From contig NZ_JHWJ01000005.1 of assembly GCF_000687555.1 (NCBI RefSeq), forward strand, positions 186,001-250,000: a stretch of DNA of 64,000 bases, in the 5' to 3' direction. Numbering within the stretch: position 1 is the first letter of the stretch; each line of letters begins with the position of its first letter. The notes beneath the pieces were generated by a model. The model did not search any database. It worked only from the letters and a program-made list of their open reading frames with translations, and was not told the origin of the DNA. The stretch comes from [Clostridium] aerotolerans DSM 5434 (GTDB taxonomy: Bacteria; Bacillota; Clostridia; Lachnospirales; Lachnospiraceae). Both the position numbers and the translations under genes were made by a program. This document shows, piece by piece, positions 44,083-52,211 of this stretch.

Positions 44083-44123
44083 ATCCTTATTTTAATCAGA
44101 CTTTTACCGGAGGAAATAATACA

Positions 44124-45866
44124 ATGGCTTTAGACGGAATTGTTATGGCTAATCTCGCAGCAGAAATGAAAAACCGGCTGGAAGGCGGAAAAATCGCCAA
44201 AATCGCCCAGCCGGAAAAAGACGAACTGCTGTTTACGATTAAAAATCAGAAAAATACATGGAGGCTTTTAATCTCCGCCAGCGCCAGTCTTCCACTGGTC
44301 TATTTTACAGAATCCAACAAGCAAAGTCCCATGACCGCGCCTAATTTCTGCATGCTTTTACGAAAACACATTGGAAATGGCCGAATCCTGAGTGTAAGCC
44401 AGCCTGGCCTTGAACGTATCCTGTGTCTGGAGATTGAACATTTAGACGAATTAGGGGACAAGCGTGTAAAAAAGCTTATCGTTGAAATCATGGGCAAGCA
44501 CAGCAATATCATCTTCTGCAATGAGGAAGATATGATTTTAGACAGCATCAAGCATATATCAGCCCAGGTAAGCTCTGTGCGGGAGGTACTTCCTGGCAGG
44601 ACCTATTTTATCCCCCAGACCACAGAGAAAAGAGACCCTCTCACCATCACCCAGGATGAGTTTATTAAGACCATTGGCACGACGCCGGCCCCTATACAAA
44701 AAGCCTTGTATTTAAAGCTGACCGGCTTTAGCCCCATTATGGGCCACGAGCTCTGTCACCTGGCGTCTCTTGATGGAGACCACTCTGCTAACGAACTGTC
44801 TGAAATGGAGATGCTTCATCTATACCGGACCTTCTCTCATCTTATGGAAGATATCAGGCAGGAGAATTTTTCACCTAATATCATTTACCGCCAGGATGAG
44901 CCTGTAGAATTTTCTGCACTTCCTATGACCTGTTATGAAGGTGACGGCTATGAGGCAGTCTCTTTTGAATCCATCAGTTCTCTGCTGGAGAGCTACTATG
45001 CTTCTAAAAATACCATTACAAGAATTCGTCAAAAATCAGTGGACCTTCGTAAAATTGTCCAGACAGCACTGGAGAGAAACTATAAAAAGTTTGACCTGCA
45101 GGAAAAACAGCTAAAGGATACAGAGAAAAAAGATAAATACAAGGTATATGGAGAGCTTTTAAACACCTATGGATATGAGCTGTCCGGTGGGGAGAAAAAA
45201 TTCACCTGTTTAAACTACTACACCAACGAAGAGATTACTATTCCTCTTGATGACCAGTTATCCGCGAAGGAAAATGCACAAAAGTTTTTTGATAAATATA
45301 ATAAGCTGAAACGTACCTTTGAAGCTGTTACAGAACAGATCAAGGAAACCAGACAGGAAATTGATCATCTGGAATCCGTGAGCGCTGCTTTGGATATTGC
45401 TCTGAAAGAAGAAGATCTGGTTCAGATTAAAGAAGAGCTGATGGAGTATGGCTATGTCAAGCACCGCCGTGCTGGTGATAAAAAGCCGAAGGTGACCAGC
45501 AAGCCGTTTCATTACATCTCATCCGACGGCTTCCATATCTATGTAGGGAAAAATAATTATCAAAACGAAGAACTCACATTCAAGGTGGCAACCGGTAACG
45601 ACTGGTGGTTCCACGCAAAGGGAATCCCCGGCTCCCATGTTATTGTAAAATCAGAAGGTAAGGAATTGCCGGACCGGGTTTATGAAGAAGCTGGAGCTCT
45701 GGCCGCTTATTATTCCAAAGGCAGGGACGGCGACAAGGTTGAAGTGGATTATATCCAGAAAAAACAGATTAAAAAGGTGACTGGCGCAGCTCCCGGCTTT
45801 GTCATCTACCATACGAATTACTCCATGGTGGCAGAACCAAAGCTGATCCTGGAGGAAGTTCAATAA
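44124..45866 (+). CDS. rqcH: RqcH/NFACT ribosome quality-control factor
   Basis: 580-residue NFACT protein. Bacterial RqcH binds stalled 50S subunits and adds alanine tails to nascent chains; older annotation is fibronectin-binding protein. It starts MALDGIVMANLAAEMKNRL (NFACT-N), has helix-hairpin and coiled-coil regions (about 280-440), and the NFACT-R domain with DGFHIYVGKNNYQNEELTFKVA and NDWWFHAKGIPGSHV. The frame opens at 44073, inside the promoter, so the ATG at 44124 after CCGGAGGAAAT is the start. Monocistronic. Confidence 0.95.
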   Translation: MALDGIVMANLAAEMKNRLEGGKIAKIAQPEKDELLFTIKNQKNTWRLLISASASLPLVYFTESNKQSPMTAPNFCMLLRKHIGNGRILSVSQPGLERILCLEIEHLDELGDKRVKKLIVEIMGKHSNIIFCNEEDMILDSIKHISAQVSSVREVLPGRTYFIPQTTEKRDPLTITQDEFIKTIGTTPAPIQKALYLKLTGFSPIMGHELCHLASLDGDHSANELSEMEMLHLYRTFSHLMEDIRQENFSPNIIYRQDEPVEFSALPMTCYEGDGYEAVSFESISSLLESYYASKNTITRIRQKSVDLRKIVQTALERNYKKFDLQEKQLKDTEKKDKYKVYGELLNTYGYELSGGEKKFTCLNYYTNEEITIPLDDQLSAKENAQKFFDKYNKLKRTFEAVTEQIKETRQEIDHLESVSAALDIALKEEDLVQIKEELMEYGYVKHRRAGDKKPKVTSKPFHYISSDGFHIYVGKNNYQNEELTFKVATGNDWWFHAKGIPGSHVIVKSEGKELPDRVYEEAGALAAYYSKGRDGDKVEVDYIQKKQIKKVTGAAPGFVIYHTNYSMVAEPKLILEEVQ

Positions 45867-45881
45867 ATAAACGAATAAATA

Positions 45882-45922
45882 GTGCCGCGCTCATAGCCGA
45901 TCAATAGCTTTGAACGCGGCAC
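45882..45922. terminator. Terminator between rqcH and lyase gene
   Basis: GTGCCGCG (45882-45889) pairs with CGCGGCAC (45915-45922), and ATTTTTT follows on the plus strand. It is probably also used by the convergent lyase transcript. Confidence 0.85.
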
Positions 45923-45981
45923 ATTTTTTCGCCCACTTCTTTGTAGGCTTTTTCAAATTCCTTTGTTACTTATTCAACCTA

Positions 45982-48246
45982 TTACTGTGTTTTTCCTGTA
46001 ACCGGAAATGATTGAAAGGAAGGAACTCCATCTACAATGGCTGCTACTTGATAGCGGTACTCCACCCCCTGTGTCAATCCAGAATCCCGGTAAGACCGGT
46101 TGCTTTCTCCTACTGTTCCAATCTGTCTGAAATTATGTCCTGGTTCGGCCCGGTAAACTGCGTATCCAGTAATCTGATGCCCGTATTTGCCATCACTTCC
46201 AGCGGTCCAGTTTAATTCCATAGTCTGGGAATTAAGCTGTTTCCCAGTAATCTCCGGCACTTTAATTCCGCTGGATAATAAATAGCTTAAATTGGCAGGC
46301 TGATTATACGCCGTATTCTGCCAAGCCACACCTTCCCTGTAAGCCCGGTCCGTTAAAAGACAGGGAACCCGATAGGAGGTTTCAATGGGAGTACTGTAAA
46401 TCCTGATCTTATTCTTATCCTGTCCATCCCGGACAATCACTTCTTCTCTCCAGTCTCCTATGATATCCGCTACAAGACAGGCGTTTGATTTTGTTCCATT
46501 ATTCGTAAGAGTACCATTCATCTGGATCAGTACATCTGTTTTCTGGTTTTCATAATCCCATTTTTGAACCTGAGGAATCAGCTGTGTGGAATTATTGGAA
46601 TCAAACAATTCCATGAGCAGATCTCCATCCCAGAATATGGAGAAATTCTGGCTTGGCCTTTTGCCCTCCTCATATATCCGCTCTCCTTTGGCATTGTAGG
46701 TAATTGCATTAACAGCTGCCCACATTTCTGCACCAGGATATCTTGGATCGATATCAGCAGCTACGCCACGTCCCGTATCCTTGCCATACTGATATCCCCA
46801 TAAAATCTTTCCTGTTTCCGCATCGTGAAGTTCCACATGATACTGGGCATTTTTCTCCTCATGTACCTGGAATACTTCCAGTCTTCCGTCATCATTCCAG
46901 TCACTGACATGCATGGCATCCCCATGACCAAGGCCAGTGGTATATTTGGGCTTTCCGTCATGGTCAAGCGTCAGAGATCCGTAGATGATTTCATCCTTTC
47001 CATCACCATCCACATCATTAATAGAAAGATTGTGGTTTCCCTGACCTGCATATTTGTCACCTGTAGGCACATCAAACAGCCATTTCCTCGTCAGCTTCCC
47101 ATTCTTTAGATCCCATGCAGCAATTGCTGTCCTCCCATAATAGCCGCGGCAGAATACAGCACTTGGATTTGTTCCATCCAGATATGCTGTAGCCGCCAGA
47201 AAACGATCCACCCGGTTGGCGTATCCCTGAGGTTCTTTGTTTCCCTTGCTGTCCAGTCCCCACATGGAGGTATCCCAGATCCCTGTTTGGGCATTGTAGA
47301 TTCCTCTGGAAGGAAGATAAGCTGTGGTATCAATGATTTTTCCTGCCCTGCCGTCAAATGCAGTTAAGTACTCATCGCCTTTTACAATCCGTCCGATTCT
47401 TCCGCTGAAGCTGCGGAAATCATATTTTTCGCTGATTTTATTGGTTGGAAGTGCTTTTGAACTGACAGCACCCACGTGCCCGGTTTCCTTTAAGCTTCCA
47501 TTTACATTTTGGTAGGTGGTTGACCCATCGGCAGTCTTTACCATCACCTCCGCACATCCATCGCCGTCATAATCCCAAACCTGGAACTGGGTATAATGGG
47601 CTCCTGAACGAATATTAACTCCTAAGTCAATTCGCCACATCAGGTTAGCGGCTCCTGTGCCCGTATCAATATCATAGGCATCCAAAAAGGTAGTTCCCGT
47701 ATACCCGTCAATGGAATTGTCCTGAGCATTGTCAGGATACCATTTGACAATTAGCTCCAAACGTCCGTCTCCATTTAAGTCCCCCACAGACATATCATTG
47801 GCCGTATAATCTGTGACAGAGCCGTCTGGCATGGTCTGTGGATCAGGTGCTTTAAGAGTCAGCTCCAAATATTCCTGCTTCCACGCAGACGTTGTTAAAC
47901 CAACACGATTCCTTCCCGAGTTATCCTCTAAATTGTATCTGTCTCCTGCCCTTCCCTGGCGGTCAAAATAATTTGTATTGCTCCCACGATACACTTCCAG
48001 ACCATTACGCTTTAGAGTAAACTCTGTTCCACTTCCATCTTCCGGATAATACCGCCAGCTTACCAAAGCTCCCTGATTGGTCGTAACGGCTGTCAGTGCC
48101 CTGTCAGACGTATTTTCCAGTCCTCCATAAATTTGTTTGGAAAACATGTTTTCTGCATTGGCAGTCATCCCTGGTACTCCGCTGACCATAATTAAAATAC
48201 CCGTCAATGCAACAAAGCTTTTTCTTATTCTTCTCCTTAAATACAT
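45982..48246 (-). CDS. Secreted rhamnogalacturonan lyase (polysaccharide lyase family 11) with FN3 domain
   Basis: 754-residue extracellular pectin-degrading lyase. A signal peptide spans about residues 1-31 (RRRIRKSF, VALTGILIMVSG, cleavage after TANA). The catalytic eight-bladed propeller (about 35-650) has several calcium-binding DGDG/NDDG loops, such as VGDLNGDGRLELIVKWYPDNAQDN, VWDYDGDGCAEVMVK, INDVDGDGKDEIIYG and SDWNDDGRLEVFQ, plus DHDGKPKYTTGLGHGDAMHVSD. Residues about 663-752 form a fibronectin type III domain (MELNWTAGSDGKYGHQITGYAVYRAEPG). It cleaves the rhamnogalacturonan I backbone, so it supports growth on pectin. No other pectin gene is adjacent. Confidence 0.92.
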   Translation of the reverse strand: MYLRRRIRKSFVALTGILIMVSGVPGMTANAENMFSKQIYGGLENTSDRALTAVTTNQGALVSWRYYPEDGSGTEFTLKRNGLEVYRGSNTNYFDRQGRAGDRYNLEDNSGRNRVGLTTSAWKQEYLELTLKAPDPQTMPDGSVTDYTANDMSVGDLNGDGRLELIVKWYPDNAQDNSIDGYTGTTFLDAYDIDTGTGAANLMWRIDLGVNIRSGAHYTQFQVWDYDGDGCAEVMVKTADGSTTYQNVNGSLKETGHVGAVSSKALPTNKISEKYDFRSFSGRIGRIVKGDEYLTAFDGRAGKIIDTTAYLPSRGIYNAQTGIWDTSMWGLDSKGNKEPQGYANRVDRFLAATAYLDGTNPSAVFCRGYYGRTAIAAWDLKNGKLTRKWLFDVPTGDKYAGQGNHNLSINDVDGDGKDEIIYGSLTLDHDGKPKYTTGLGHGDAMHVSDWNDDGRLEVFQVHEEKNAQYHVELHDAETGKILWGYQYGKDTGRGVAADIDPRYPGAEMWAAVNAITYNAKGERIYEEGKRPSQNFSIFWDGDLLMELFDSNNSTQLIPQVQKWDYENQKTDVLIQMNGTLTNNGTKSNACLVADIIGDWREEVIVRDGQDKNKIRIYSTPIETSYRVPCLLTDRAYREGVAWQNTAYNQPANLSYLLSSGIKVPEITGKQLNSQTMELNWTAGSDGKYGHQITGYAVYRAEPGHNFRQIGTVGESNRSYRDSGLTQGVEYRYQVAAIVDGVPSFQSFPVTGKTQ

Positions 48247-48346
48247 TCCTTCTCCTCCATCTTCATAATAATCCCCTTACTGTTAATTGAAACAGGAGTA
48301 TCCCCCCTTGACTCGTTCAACCCTCCTTCCAATATTGTTAATAAAA

Positions 48347-48363
48347 TTCAGGAATCTCCTGAA
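48347..48363 (-). promoter_or_regulatory. Candidate operator palindrome upstream of the lyase
   Basis: TTCAGGA-ATC-TCCTGAA is a perfect 7-bp dyad about 100 nt before the lyase start. The palindrome CAATATTG also occurs twice (48330-48337, 48413-48420). The 374-nt stretch 48247-48620 otherwise holds only the lyase leader and a terminator; no strong promoter was recognised. Confidence 0.45.
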
Positions 48364-48547
48364 ATAATTCTAACATTTACTTATAATATCTGTAAATAAT
48401 CATGTTATGACCCAATATTGGCCCCTAAACATCAGGGAATAGATCGCCTGTTATCATAATAAATACCAGCATGGCCTTCCTTTGGAAAGAGAGCCAGTTA
48501 TTCCAGACCATATAATGTGTGACTATTCTCTTCTTAAAATACAAAAA

Positions 48548-48589
48548 GCAGGTCTCAAGAAAGAATATATCATTCTTCCTTGGACCTGC
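48548..48589 (-). terminator. Long-stem terminator of the 59-residue gene
   Basis: GCAGGTC (48548-48554) pairs with GACCTGC (48583-48589), and the inner arms AAGAAAGAAT and ATTCTTCCTT extend the stem. The minus strand continues TTTTTGTATTTT, the expected U-tract. Confidence 0.85.
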
Positions 48590-48620
48590 CGTATATCGTC
48601 CCACACTGTAGTATTTTCTT

Positions 48621-48800
48621 TTAATTATCAGAAAGCTCTACTACAGCCTTTCTCACGGGAACGTTGGTTATCACCTCAATATAATATTTCTCTGGAATCA
48701 AAATTTTCCTTCTGCGTTTAGAGAGTACCCTTTTCTCCGCAGAGGCAGCTGACTTTTTTTCATCCAAATTGAGAAACTTCTGAAACAAAGACCTTCTCAT
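48621..48800 (-). CDS. Hypothetical small basic protein, 59 residues
   Basis: Unrecognised small gene, one residue short of a common 60-residue cut-off. The translation starts MRRSLFQKFLNLDEKKSA, then has a strongly basic middle (EKRVLSKRRRKILIPEKYY) and a mixed beta-like tail IEVITNVPVRKAVVELSDN. There is no membrane segment or signal. An AGGAG Shine-Dalgarno lies 9 nt before the ATG at 48800, and a strong terminator lies about 30 nt after the stop, both arguing for real expression. It lies downstream of agrBD on the same strand, after a 350-nt gap containing an inverted repeat. An Agr-linked effector or regulator is conceivable but unproven. Confidence 0.62.
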   Translation of the reverse strand: MRRSLFQKFLNLDEKKSAASAEKRVLSKRRRKILIPEKYYIEVITNVPVRKAVVELSDN

Positions 48801-49150
48801 GAATACGTTCTCCTAATTCCTTTTACCACATGTACACAAAGCAATTATTCCGTTTATCCAATTTTTACTAACTCATTCACCCTATTGTCATATTCAATCA
48901 TAAAATCATGGAATATAACTACTATTGCACTGAACAACTTATAAAACAATGATTGTATTGACGCCTTGTCAATTAAATCATTATTTCCCCCTTAGTTATT
49001 CAGTGCAATTTAAATTAATTCATCAAACAGCTACTCACACTGCTTGAAGTAATCTAGCTTTTTCATTATCCCTGGCCTTAGCCTTTTTACATACTCATAC
49101 CGGACATCTTGCTTATAGTTGCTTTTACCGCTTTTGAAATCTGTCTAAAA
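48801..49150 (-). repeat. Nested inverted repeat within a 350-nt gene-free stretch
   Basis: ATTGCACTGAA (48924-48934) and TTCAGTGCAAT (48999-49009) are a perfect 11-bp inverted repeat 64 nt apart. The match extends through AACT/AGTT, and an inner ATTGAC/GTCAAT hairpin sits at 48957-48973. It may be a small RNA, leader or miniature mobile element; no further copy was seen in the window. The rest of the gap (48801-48923 and 49010-49150) shows no gene. Confidence 0.5.
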
Positions 49151-49291
49151 TCATTTTTTTGCATCGCGAGCTTTTAATACTTCTTCCGGGATTTTTCTTT
49201 CATAAATTCCAGCAGGTATACTTCTCCCTACTGAATTTAAGGACACCTTTACTAAAGCTTTCTGAACTCTTTCAATCAATGTTTTCTTCAT
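49151..49291 (-). CDS. agrD: AgrD-like cyclic autoinducer precursor peptide
   Basis: 46-residue peptide (MKKTLIERVQKALVKVS, then LNSVGRSIPAGIYERKIPEE and a charged tail VLKARDAKK). This is the AgrD layout: an amphipathic leader, a short core, then a charged C-terminal recognition segment (YExKxPEE type). A serine (S24) at the start of SIPAGI could form a lactone instead of the usual cysteine thiolactone; no cysteine is present. It starts at ATG 49291 after GGAG, 17 nt after the agrB stop. AgrB would cut and cyclise it for export as a quorum signal. The core assignment is my inference. Confidence 0.8.
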   Translation of the reverse strand: MKKTLIERVQKALVKVSLNSVGRSIPAGIYERKIPEEVLKARDAKK

Positions 49292-49308
49292 CCCTTGTAC
49301 TCTCCTTT

Positions 49309-49860
49309 TTATATTTTTTTATTTTGGGGAAGTAATGTCAATACTTCCAAAATAACAGGAATCATAGTCAGTTCTCTGATTGACGGAAAGATTGAGGCTA
49401 ATGCCATCAAAACAATCAATACTACAAAAGAAAATATCTTCTTTTGTAATTTGTCCTGAGAACTGAAATATTCAATATTGATGGTGCGGGGAACACAAAG
49501 CAGAATCACCAATGTGGATGCAGCAAATATCAGAGGCAGTACGGAAATATGTATATTAAACCAATTGTCTGCCAACAGAGAAACTGCCCATACCAGTACC
49601 ATGCTGATTCCACAGCCCAAACCGGTTTTGGCGTGAATGCCTCCAGCCTGTAGCCTTAGACCGCAAAAGGATGATAATATAATGAAAGTTTCAAAGCCCT
49701 TTCCAATAAAAATACCAATCAATTGAATCAAGGCGAACTTTATCATATTATCCAGCAATAATTCCATTCCATATTGAATCACTTTGTTTTCGTCTTGACT
49801 TTTTGGACTTATCTTATTCATCCAATTACAAAATCCGACAGCAATCCCAGATATACTCAT
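49309..49860 (-). CDS. agrB: AgrB-family autoinducer-processing membrane peptidase
   Basis: 183-residue integral membrane cysteine peptidase with about five helices. The catalytic pair is H76 and C83 in GGIHAKTGLGC, with the seven-residue spacing of Staphylococcus AgrB (H77/C84). The C-terminus (LTLLPQNKKI) fits family ends. It processes the AgrD peptide. The frame extends 15 nt to a GTG at 49875, but the ATG at 49860 follows the GTGGTGGTGAT ribosome-binding stretch. It is divergent from the kinase gene across a 176-nt region with LytTR-type sites. Confidence 0.92.
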   Translation of the reverse strand: MSISGIAVGFCNWMNKISPKSQDENKVIQYGMELLLDNMIKFALIQLIGIFIGKGFETFIILSSFCGLRLQAGGIHAKTGLGCGISMVLVWAVSLLADNWFNIHISVLPLIFAASTLVILLCVPRTINIEYFSSQDKLQKKIFSFVVLIVLMALASIFPSIRELTMIPVILEVLTLLPQNKKI

Positions 49861-49923
49861 TATTATCACCACCACATATTGCTATATTAGCACAAAATTT
49901 TACATGTGAATGTTTTTGCAATT

Positions 49924-49953
49924 TTCGTTGAATTTTTCTTCTTAAACGTTAGA
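49924..49953. promoter_or_regulatory. LytTR-type direct repeat in the agr divergent region
   Basis: TTCGTTGAA (49924-49932) and AACGTTAGA (49945-49953) match 7 and 8 of 9 positions of the LytTR/AgrA box, with starts 21 nt apart (12-nt spacer, the AgrA architecture). For agrBD a weak -10 (TAATAT, 49889-49884) puts the boxes about 48-77 nt upstream of its transcription start, suitable for activation. Confidence 0.62.
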
Positions 49954-50036
49954 TGTCTATTTTAAGGAAACAATTCTCTTTACTTTCCATATGCAACAAG
50001 GTAAAATGGATATACTTACCAACGAGAGGAAACATC

Positions 50037-51350
50037 ATGACTTACTTAATTTACACCTTGACCGGCGGCATATGCATATATTTTTCAAGCATTCATCTAT
50101 TGCCCCATAAAATGACGAACGTCAGAAAACTTTGTATCTTTATGTACGCGTTTGGCAGTCTTTTTTTATTTAACAGAATTTACGGACAAGCCAGTACATA
50201 CATTACCTTTGTAGGGATCTTATTGCTTGTTTTTATTTTTGCAAAGGAACCTTATTTTAATATGTCGTGTTTTTTATTCGGATATCTTTATACCATCGCT
50301 TTCAATTACCTTTTTATGTGGGTTGCCGGTCTTCTGCTTCAAATGGACATGCAGGATTTACTGACACATAACAGGCTGAACATTATATTTTCTATCACTT
50401 ACAGTGTATACTGCGGAATTACCACGAAACTGCTGGGATGGTATATCCATAAAAAGCTGAATATATTCCAATACTTAACAAATTCTCATTTGTTAAAGGC
50501 CATATTTATTGACCTTTTTATTTTGGTATTCTTTTATATCTTTAACTTCTCCTATGGGGAGTACTTAGGGTATAATTATGGCGTGATTGCGTTAAACGGT
50601 ATTATATTCCTTTTGCTGTTTGCGATTACCGTTTATCTCATGTATTCCATTTATAGGGCCACCACGGGAGAACAGGCTTATAAACATCGTATGGCCCAAT
50701 TTGAGAACCTCCGCCACTATACGGAGCGGCTGGAGAAATCTTATGGGATCATGCGTAAATTCAAGCATGATTATATGAATATCTTAAGTACTATGTCAGG
50801 CTATATGGAAGAGAATAACATGGATGGCCTGATGAAATATTACGGGGATCAGGTTCTTCCTATCAGTCATGCCTTTGCGGAATCAGATACGAAGCTGGGA
50901 GCCTTGTCAAATGTAAAAAATACTGCTTTAAAAAGCCTCCTTTCCTCTAAATTCATCTATTCCATGGAAATTGGAATTAAAGCAGAGATCGAATTGTTGG
51001 AACCCATTGACGCCCTGCCTATGGATTCCCTGGATCTTTCCCGTGTCATCGGAATCTTTCTGGATAATGCCATTGAGGCTGCAACAGAAACTAAGGATAA
51101 ACAATTGGCTTTCTGTATGTTCTATAAGGAGCAGGATCTTTATATCATCATCAGAAACTCCTCTCCCGAACTGGACCATCCCATCTCGGAGCTGCGCAAT
51201 CAGGGAATCTCTTCAAAGGGAGTAAATCGTGGAGTGGGCCTTTATAATGTGGAGATGATCCTCAATCACTATGAAAATGTCATCTGGAATACTACATACG
51301 AAAATCCTTATTTTACACAGGAAATAATCCTTAAGAAAAACAATTTATAA
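50037..51350 (+). CDS. GHKL sensor histidine kinase (AgrC-like)
   Basis: 437 residues with an N-terminal six-to-seven-helix sensor domain (about 1-205), then a linker with the phospho-acceptor H244 in KFKHDYMNIL and a GHKL ATPase domain with VIGIFLDNAIEAA (N-box), EQDLYIIIRNSS and GVNRGVGLYNVEMIL (G-box). This is the AgrC layout: a membrane receptor for the cyclic peptide made by the divergent agrBD genes. The frame opens at 49953, but GAGAGG leads to the ATG at 50037, just before the first helix. It lies 10 nt before the response regulator. Confidence 0.88.
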   Translation: MTYLIYTLTGGICIYFSSIHLLPHKMTNVRKLCIFMYAFGSLFLFNRIYGQASTYITFVGILLLVFIFAKEPYFNMSCFLFGYLYTIAFNYLFMWVAGLLLQMDMQDLLTHNRLNIIFSITYSVYCGITTKLLGWYIHKKLNIFQYLTNSHLLKAIFIDLFILVFFYIFNFSYGEYLGYNYGVIALNGIIFLLLFAITVYLMYSIYRATTGEQAYKHRMAQFENLRHYTERLEKSYGIMRKFKHDYMNILSTMSGYMEENNMDGLMKYYGDQVLPISHAFAESDTKLGALSNVKNTALKSLLSSKFIYSMEIGIKAEIELLEPIDALPMDSLDLSRVIGIFLDNAIEAATETKDKQLAFCMFYKEQDLYIIIRNSSPELDHPISELRNQGISSKGVNRGVGLYNVEMILNHYENVIWNTTYENPYFTQEIILKKNNL

Positions 51351-51360
51351 GGAGTAAGAA

Positions 51361-52101
51361 ATGATACATATATATCTTTGTGAAGATAATAACAGGCAAT
51401 TGACACGTTGGAAAAGCGTGGTGGAAAAATATTTGCTGATGAATTCTACTGAATCTCAGCTTTACTGCACTGCAAATAGTCCATCCGAACTGCTTGAGAT
51501 AAGAAAAAAATCAACCGTTACCGGCCTGTACTTTTTAGATATTGATTTACAGTCTGAGAAAAACGGAATTGAACTGGCTCAGGAGATACGGAAATACGAT
51601 CCAAGGGGATATATTGTATTTGTCACCACACACAGTGAAATGGCGGTTCTCACCTTCCAGTATAAGGTGGAAGCCATGGATTTTATAGTAAAAGATGAAA
51701 TAGAAACACTTCCTGACCGGATATGTGCCTGCATTAAAAATGCAGAAATCAATTATAAAACACAGCTGGACTCATCAAGCCGCCTGCTCTCAGTAAAGGT
51801 AGACAAGACCTCCCTGATTCTTGACCAGGACGATATTGTAGCCATTACTACCAGTGAAGATTATCATAAAATCATGATTCATACGAAAAACGGGGTACGA
51901 CAGATGTCAGGGTCTTTAAAGGAACTGATAGCCGTTCTAAATCCTGCATTCTGTCAATGCAGCCGTTCTGCTATCGTAAATATGAAGCACGTAGTGAAGT
52001 ATTCCAGAGAAGAAGCGCTCTTAACCATGGATAACAAAGAAACGTATTCTGTTTCCATCCGAATGCTGGGTAAGATTCAAAGGGCTTTAAAACAGCTTTA
52101 G
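51361..52101 (+). CDS. LytTR-family response regulator (AgrA-like)
   Basis: 246 residues. The receiver domain spans about 1-120 with the acidic pocket E8/D9, the phospho-acceptor D60 in YFLDIDL, T/S switch in VTTHS and K conserved near 114. The LytTR DNA-binding domain spans about 145-246, with VDKTSLILDQDDIVAITTSEDYHKIMIHTKNG and FCQCSRSAIVNMKHVV. This is the AgrA layout and it forms a two-component pair with the kinase. It should bind the direct repeats at 49924-49953. Confidence 0.93.
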   Translation: MIHIYLCEDNNRQLTRWKSVVEKYLLMNSTESQLYCTANSPSELLEIRKKSTVTGLYFLDIDLQSEKNGIELAQEIRKYDPRGYIVFVTTHSEMAVLTFQYKVEAMDFIVKDEIETLPDRICACIKNAEINYKTQLDSSSRLLSVKVDKTSLILDQDDIVAITTSEDYHKIMIHTKNGVRQMSGSLKELIAVLNPAFCQCSRSAIVNMKHVVKYSREEALLTMDNKETYSVSIRMLGKIQRALKQL

Positions 52102-52120
52102 ACAGCAAGTTTAGACAGTA

Positions 52121-52170
52121 AAAAAGGGTACCCCTTTAAGTTCATGGAACTTTCAACGGGTACCCTTTTT
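52121..52170. terminator. Bidirectional terminator between agr and ilvA
   Basis: AAAAAGGGTACCC (52121-52133) pairs with GGGTACCCTTTTT (52158-52170), a perfect 13-bp stem usable on both strands. Confidence 0.93.
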
Positions 52171-52211
52171 CTTTTTATGTTCGTAATAGATATGATAAAT
52201 ATAAAGCAGCT

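Noticed and set aside
48482-48721. 79-residue plus-strand frame beside the lyase
   Set aside because: It runs antisense across the long-stem terminator and the 59-residue gene, has no ribosome site and reads as low-complexity.
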